Assembly: GCA_963682025.1 (NCBI GenBank)
Contig: OY821518.1
Coordinates: 146,818,731 to 146,882,730, forward strand
Direction of reading: 5' to 3'
DNA: 64,000 nucleotides
Source of the DNA: Cordilura impudica
Taxonomy: Eukaryota > Arthropoda > Insecta > Diptera > Scathophagidae
Positions 59,430-64,000 of this stretch are shown in pieces. Numbering within the stretch: position 1 is the first letter of the stretch; each line of letters starts with the position of its first letter. The notes below the pieces were generated by a model. That model was not told the origin of the DNA. It saw nothing but the letters and a program-made list of their open reading frames with translations, and ran no database searches. The position numbers were made by a program, and so were the translations under genes.

Positions 59430-59765
59430 CGCTGATATTTGTACTTACTCACAGCTCTAATTATACGGTTCGCTCAGAATATTGTTTCCTGGTCGTAAAT
59501 ATATATGAATAACATATTTTTTTTGAAATTTGGTATATGTTCTGTATCCCTATATTCAATTAAATCTAGTAAAAGGCATAGATAGTACCCAAATGTTGCT
59601 TGTTAATGTTTTTCAGAAATATAAATGTCAGTCTTTCGACTTAGTTGCGATATGCACTAACACTGTCACCCACATTTATTTTACGCTATTTTGCTATATA
59701 TCTGTACAGTTGGCATATCGTATCCTATAGTCGGCTCAGACTGAATATATCTCTCTTTTGTTGTT
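59430..59765 (+). mobile_element. Family B Helentron-like element, decayed copy
   Basis: Plus-orientation relic. Recognisable parts are GCTGATATTTGTAC, ATTATACGGTTCGCTCAGAA, GGTCGTAAATATATATGAA, GAAATTTGGTATAT and a 3' end with a damaged palindrome (TAGTCGGCTCAGACTGA) then ATATATCTCTCTTTTGTT. The GTCCGTCC run is lost. Confidence 0.5.
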
Positions 59766-60235
59766 TTCTTCTAAAGCAGAAATAAATATTAAAATTAATT
59801 GCATAATTTGACAACCATTTTCAGGTACTCTTCAATTTTCGATAATTTCCGTATTCTCACAAAAACAAAAGGAAGAGACGAATAGTTTTAACAAAAAACT
59901 AACTATTTGATATGTACATATATGAAATTTCCTGTGAACAACAAATTTCCGAGTATTTAAAAATACAAAGATAACATATGTACGTAGGAAACTAAATCAG
60001 TATGTTGTTATACGAAAATATGTTGGATATTATAAAATAATAATTTTATGTATACTTAGTAAGAGCAGAAACATGCCAACATAAAACAAAACACTCATAC
60101 ATACATTTTAATATTTTGTTATAAAAACTTTTACACCATTTACAATAAAAAATAATCAAATGGAAAAAATTATTTTTAATTTGAATTTTTTTGCTTGCAA
60201 TATCGAAGAGAAATTAAACAAACAAAAAAAAAAAA
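59766..60235. other. A+T-rich stretch, no gene seen
   Basis: Nothing recognised. Confidence 0.4.
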
Positions 60236-61014
60236 ACAAGTAAGAAAATTATAGTCAGTCTAGACCGACTATACGATACACTATAACATGCGTTTAGAGG
60301 TCCTATCACTTAGGCCCAACTAATTGGTTATAGAAAATAAGCATAAACCAAATTTGAGTGGCATTGTTATTAATTTTTTGCCTTTGAATATGAAAAAGTT
60401 CATATCGGATGCTATATTTATATGTGGACTAGGTCGAAACATGGACGGATCCTGACCATATTTGGTAAAGTCACTTATTTTATGCCAAAACATATAGAAA
60501 CCAAATCTGAGGAAAATTTGTGCAATATTTTTGTTTTTTGGTAGATTTAAGTGAAGATGGGGAAACAGCTTTATATGGGCTATGACGAAGAATTATCAAA
60601 TAGGTTTTATTTTCGGATTGGGTGGAATGAATACATACAAACCTAATTTGACCGAGATCTGTATGATAATTTGGATCATATGGCAATTTAAGTCGATTTC
60701 ATAGATGTCATTCATTGTATGGGGACTATGTCTGAACATGCACCGATTTTCGCCGATTTCAATAGCGTTCATGCTATGGTCGGTGAAAGCTTATATACTA
60801 AATTTCATCTAAATATGTTCCCATTTGCGACCTGTAGTTTGATTACAAAGTTTACATAGACACACTGACGAACAGACGGGCTAAGTCGACTCGGAAAGTG
60901 ATTATAAGTCAAGCGGTATAATAAAAGGCGGGTCTAGGTCAAATATTTTTGGTAGTTACAAACATAAGCACAAATTCATTATACCCTCATCACATAGTGG
61001 TATGGGGTATTAAA
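60236..61014 (-). mobile_element. Family B Helentron-like element, copy 6
   Basis: Nearly full-length minus-strand copy. The 3' end at 60236 shows AACAAGTAAGAAAATTATAG next to the palindrome (one change: AGTCAGTCTAGACCGACT). The 5' end near 61014 has CACATAGTGGTATGGGGTAT. The GTCCGTCC run is reduced. No coding sequence. Confidence 0.75.
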
Positions 61015-61197
61015 ATAATAATAATAAAGAACCTTACATTCCAAAATTTGGTTTCGCTTACAAAATTTATTTTTGCTCAAAAAATATTTGACCTAAAAAA
61101 TTATTATTCTTAAAAAATCTGCTTCCACTCAAGAATTTGTATTGACAAGTAGGAAGAGTGAAATATAACTGTAGTTCCATACAAAGCCACAATTATA

Positions 61198-61994
61198 AAC
61201 AAGTAAGAAAATTATAGTCGGTCTAGACCGACTATATGATACCCTATACCATGCGTTTAGAAACCCTATATCTTAGGCCCAACTAACTGGACATTGAAAA
61301 TAAGCAAAAAACCAAATTTGAGTGGGATTTTTATTAATTTTTTTGGCTGCAGATATGAAAAAGTTCATATCGGATGCTATAGCTATAAAGGGACTAGGTC
61401 CAAAAATGGACCGATCCTGATCATGTTTGGTAAAGTCTCTTGTATTTTGCAAAAATATGTACAAGCAAAATTTGAGAAGAATCAGTGCAATATTTTTGTT
61501 TTTTAATAGATTTAACTGAAGATCGGGAAGCAGCTCTATATGGGGTCAAAGGGATCATTTTTGGACTACTCATTAGTGGATGTAATGAACGCATACAAAC
61601 CCAATTTGGGTAAGATCTATATGACAATTTGGATCTTATGGCAATTTATGTCGATTTCATATGGGTCATTTGTATGGGGGCTAGGTCTGAACATGGACCG
61701 ATTCTCACCAATTTCAATAGCGTTCATCCCATGGCCGATAAAAGCTTATACACAAAATTTCATCAAAATATATTCATATTTGCGACCTGCAGTTTGATTA
61801 CAAACTTTACATGGACACACAGACGGACGGACGGACGGCCGGACGGACGGACGGACATTGTTAAATCAACTCAGAAAGTGATTCTGATTCGATCGGTATA
61901 ATTAAAGATGGGTCTAGGTCAAATATTTTTGGTTGTTACAAACAGCAGCACAAAGTCATTATACCCAAACCACATAGTGGTATAGGGTATAAAA
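61198..61994 (-). mobile_element. Family B Helentron-like element, copy 7 (best preserved)
   Basis: The most intact copy, about 797 bp. Both ends are clear: AACAAGTAAGAAAATTATAG with a perfect palindrome AGTCGGTCTAGACCGACT at 61215-61232, and ACCACATAGTGGTATAGGGT near 61970. GGACGGACGG repeats lie at 61822-61855. Same orientation as copy 6, 183 bp away. Short open frames in it are not genes. Confidence 0.8.
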
Positions 61995-62386
61995 ATCTTC
62001 ATGCACTCGCATACATTCGGCTAGCTAGTGAAATTGTGAATGGAAATAACTTTCACTCTCATTGCTTGTTCGAATTGTGGCTCGTTAATTGTTTATAATC
62101 AATATTTTTTTGGTAGATTACGTAAGCCACTTGAAGCTACAACTTCAAATGAGTTTACTATATATCGTGTCTGCGATCATCCTATACAAAGTTCCGATTC
62201 AAACGAAAAAAGAGTAATACAAGTGGCTCATGAAATCTTTTGAAGAGCATTTTTCTAACCTAACTGCTACTCTTTTGATTTTGAATCATTTTTAAGCTCA
62301 CACTTGATACTTGTTTTTTTTTTAATTATACACTCATCAATAAATTTCAACTTTTTCGCCTTAGATAAAAATAAAACTTAATTAAA
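61995..62386. other. Spacer, no gene called
   Basis: Contains an open frame of 67 codons (62040-62243) without recognisable motif. I do not call it a gene. Confidence 0.35.
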
Positions 62387-62430
62387 AACAAACAAGTAAG
62401 AGTGTTAAATTCGGCTGTGCCGAATTTTTT
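62387..62430 (-). mobile_element. Family A Helentron-like element, 3' terminus
   Basis: On the minus strand this reads hairpin TTCGGCACAGCCGAA then TTTAACACTCTTACTTGTTTG, the same end as the element at 8064-11552. The element would extend to the right, which is satellite to the window edge, so its 5' end is outside the window. Confidence 0.75.
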
Positions 62431-64000
62431 CGAGTCTTTAATTTTTAATTTTTTAATTTTTAATTTTTAATTTTAAATTTTAAATTTTTAATTTTTAATT
62501 TTTAATTTTTAATTTTTAATTTTTAATTTTTAATTTTTAATTTTTAATTTTTAATTTTTAATTTTTAATTTTTAATTTTTAATTTTTAATTTTTAATTTT
62601 TAATATTTAATTTTTAATTTTTAATTTTTAATTTTTAATTTTTAATTTTTAATTTTTAATTTTTAATTTTTAATTTTTAATTTTTAATTTTTAATTTTTA
62701 ATTTTTAATTTTTAATTTTTAATTTTTAATTTTTAATTTTTAATTTTTAATTTTTAATTTTTAATTTTTAATTTTTAATTTTTAATTTTTAATTTTTAAT
62801 TTTTAATTTTTAATTTTTAATTTTTAATTTTTAATTTTTAATTTTTAATTTTTAATTTTTAATTTTTAATTTTTAATTTTTAATTTTTAATTTTTAATTT
62901 TTAATTTTTAATTTTTAATTTTTAATTTTTAATTTTTAATTTTTAATTTTTAATTTTTAATTTTTAATTTTTAATTTTTAATTTTTAATTTTTAATTTTT
63001 AATTTTTAATTTTTAATTTTTAATTTTTAATTTTTAATTTTTAATTTTTAATTTTTAATTTTTAATTTTTAATATTTAATTTTTAATTTTTAATTTTTAA
63101 TTTTTAATTTTTAATTTTTAATTTTTAATTTTTAATTTTTAATTTTTAATTTTTAATTTTTAATTTTTAATTTTTAATTTTTAATTTTTAATTTTTAATT
63201 TTTAATTTTTAATTTTTAATTTTTAATTTTTAATTTTTAATTTTTAATTTTTAATTTTTAATTTTTAATTTTTAATTTTTAATTTTTAATTTTTAATTTT
63301 TAATTTTTAATTTTTAATTTTTAATTTTTAATTTTTAATTTTTAATTTTTAATTTTTAATTTTTAATTTTTAATTTTTAATTTTTAATTTTTAATTTTTA
63401 ATTTTTAATTTTTAATTTTTAATTTTTAATTTTTAATTTTTAATTTTTAATTTTTAATTTTTAATTTTTAATTTTTAATTTTTAATTTTTAATTTTTAAT
63501 TTTTAATTTTTAATTTTTAATTTTTAATTTTTAATTTTTAATTTTTAATTTTTAATTTTTAATTTTTAATTTTTAATTTTTAATTTTTAATTTTTAATTT
63601 TTAATTTTTAATTTTTAATTTTTAATTTTTAATTTTTAATTTTTTAATTTTTAATTTTTAATTTTTAATTTTTAATTTTTAATTTTTAATTTTTAATTTT
63701 TAATTTTTAATTTTTAATTTTTAATTTTTAATTTTTAATTTTTAATTTTTAATTTTTAATTTTTAATTTTTAATTTTTAATTTTTAATTTTTAATTTTTA
63801 ATTTTTAATTTTTAATTTTTAATTTTTAATTTTTAATTTTTAATTTTTAATTTTTAATTTTTAATTTTTAATTTTTAATTTTTAATTTTTAATTTTTAAT
63901 TTTTAATTTTTAATTTTTAATTTTTAATTTTTAATTTTTAATTTTTAATTTTTAATTTTTAATTTTTAATTTTTAATTTTTAATTTTTAATTTTTAATTT
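62431..64000. repeat. AATTTTT heptanucleotide satellite, over 1.5 kb
   Basis: A nearly uniform array of the 7-bp unit AATTTTT, running from about 62440 to the window end. The first few units vary (AATTTTTT, AATTTTAA). Later units are almost perfect, with isolated changes near 62603 and 63073 (AATATTT) and an extra T near 63640. It starts a few bases inside a family-A element terminus. Confidence 0.95.

Noticed and set aside
61822..61855. GGACGGACGG repeats as a possible CRISPR-like or regulatory array
   Set aside because: The same short run is an ordinary internal feature of DINE-1-like elements and is present in several copies here.
61540..61901. Overlapping plus-strand frames of 85-90 codons
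   Set aside because: They are inside a non-coding family-B element; equivalent frames in other copies are interrupted.
62040..62243. Open frame of 67 codons next to the family-B copy
   Set aside because: No recognisable domain, short, and close to repeats; random frames of this size are common here.

Overview
The window looks like gene-poor, transposon-rich DNA from a brachyceran, probably calyptrate, fly. It is strongly A+T-rich. It carries an orphan 5.8S rRNA followed by the separate dipteran 2S rRNA, many interspersed repeats built like DINE-1/INE-1, and remnants of most insect DNA-transposon superfamilies. I found no convincing intact host gene. The only long intact coding sequence is a transposase at 31503-32588. 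Family names are my own reading of motifs; no database was searched.

Layout. 0-8 kb: a broken Tc1-like transposase (228-1167), then a broken hAT transposase on the minus strand split by a non-LTR retrotransposon (hAT parts 2570-2645 and 5341-7440, LINE 2646-5340). 8-12 kb: a long Helentron-like element (family A, 8064-11552) holding a 591-bp MITE, followed by a Transib 3' end. 13-21.4 kb: a piggyBac remnant, unidentified exon-like runs, a near-complete mariner (17124-18371), and a Tc1-like copy interrupted by a Transib remnant. 21.4-31 kb: a Helitron copy, a second family-A element, tRNA-derived SINEs, MITEs, a PIF1-type helicase tail, the rDNA fragment and a family-B element. 31.4-32.7 kb: an intact DD41D Tc1/mariner element with clear inverted repeats.

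33-47 kb: mostly unassigned A+T-rich sequence with a family-B copy, a Helitron copy, Tc1 and mariner remnants, a 1.5-kb inverted-repeat element of unknown class, a roughly 120-bp tandem array, a short family-A element and a jockey remnant. 47.8-51.4 kb: a family-B element split by a 2.9-kb hAT element. 53-54.5 kb: another LINE remnant. 56-62 kb: a SINE, a Helitron, a deleted Tc1 copy and three family-B copies. 62.4-64 kb: a heptanucleotide AATTTTT satellite that starts just inside the end of a family-A element and runs off the window.

Three structures recur. Family A and family B differ inside but share the same layout: a TTTTATACCC start with a hairpin, a GTCCGTC-rich internal segment, a strong hairpin near the 3' end, and the terminal word CTTACTTGTTTTT. 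Family C is a short Helitron whose three copies all show a TC start, a CTRR end, a hairpin just inside that end and insertion between A and T. The nested insertions (LINE in hAT, hAT in family B, MITE in family A, Transib in Tc1) give a relative order of events.
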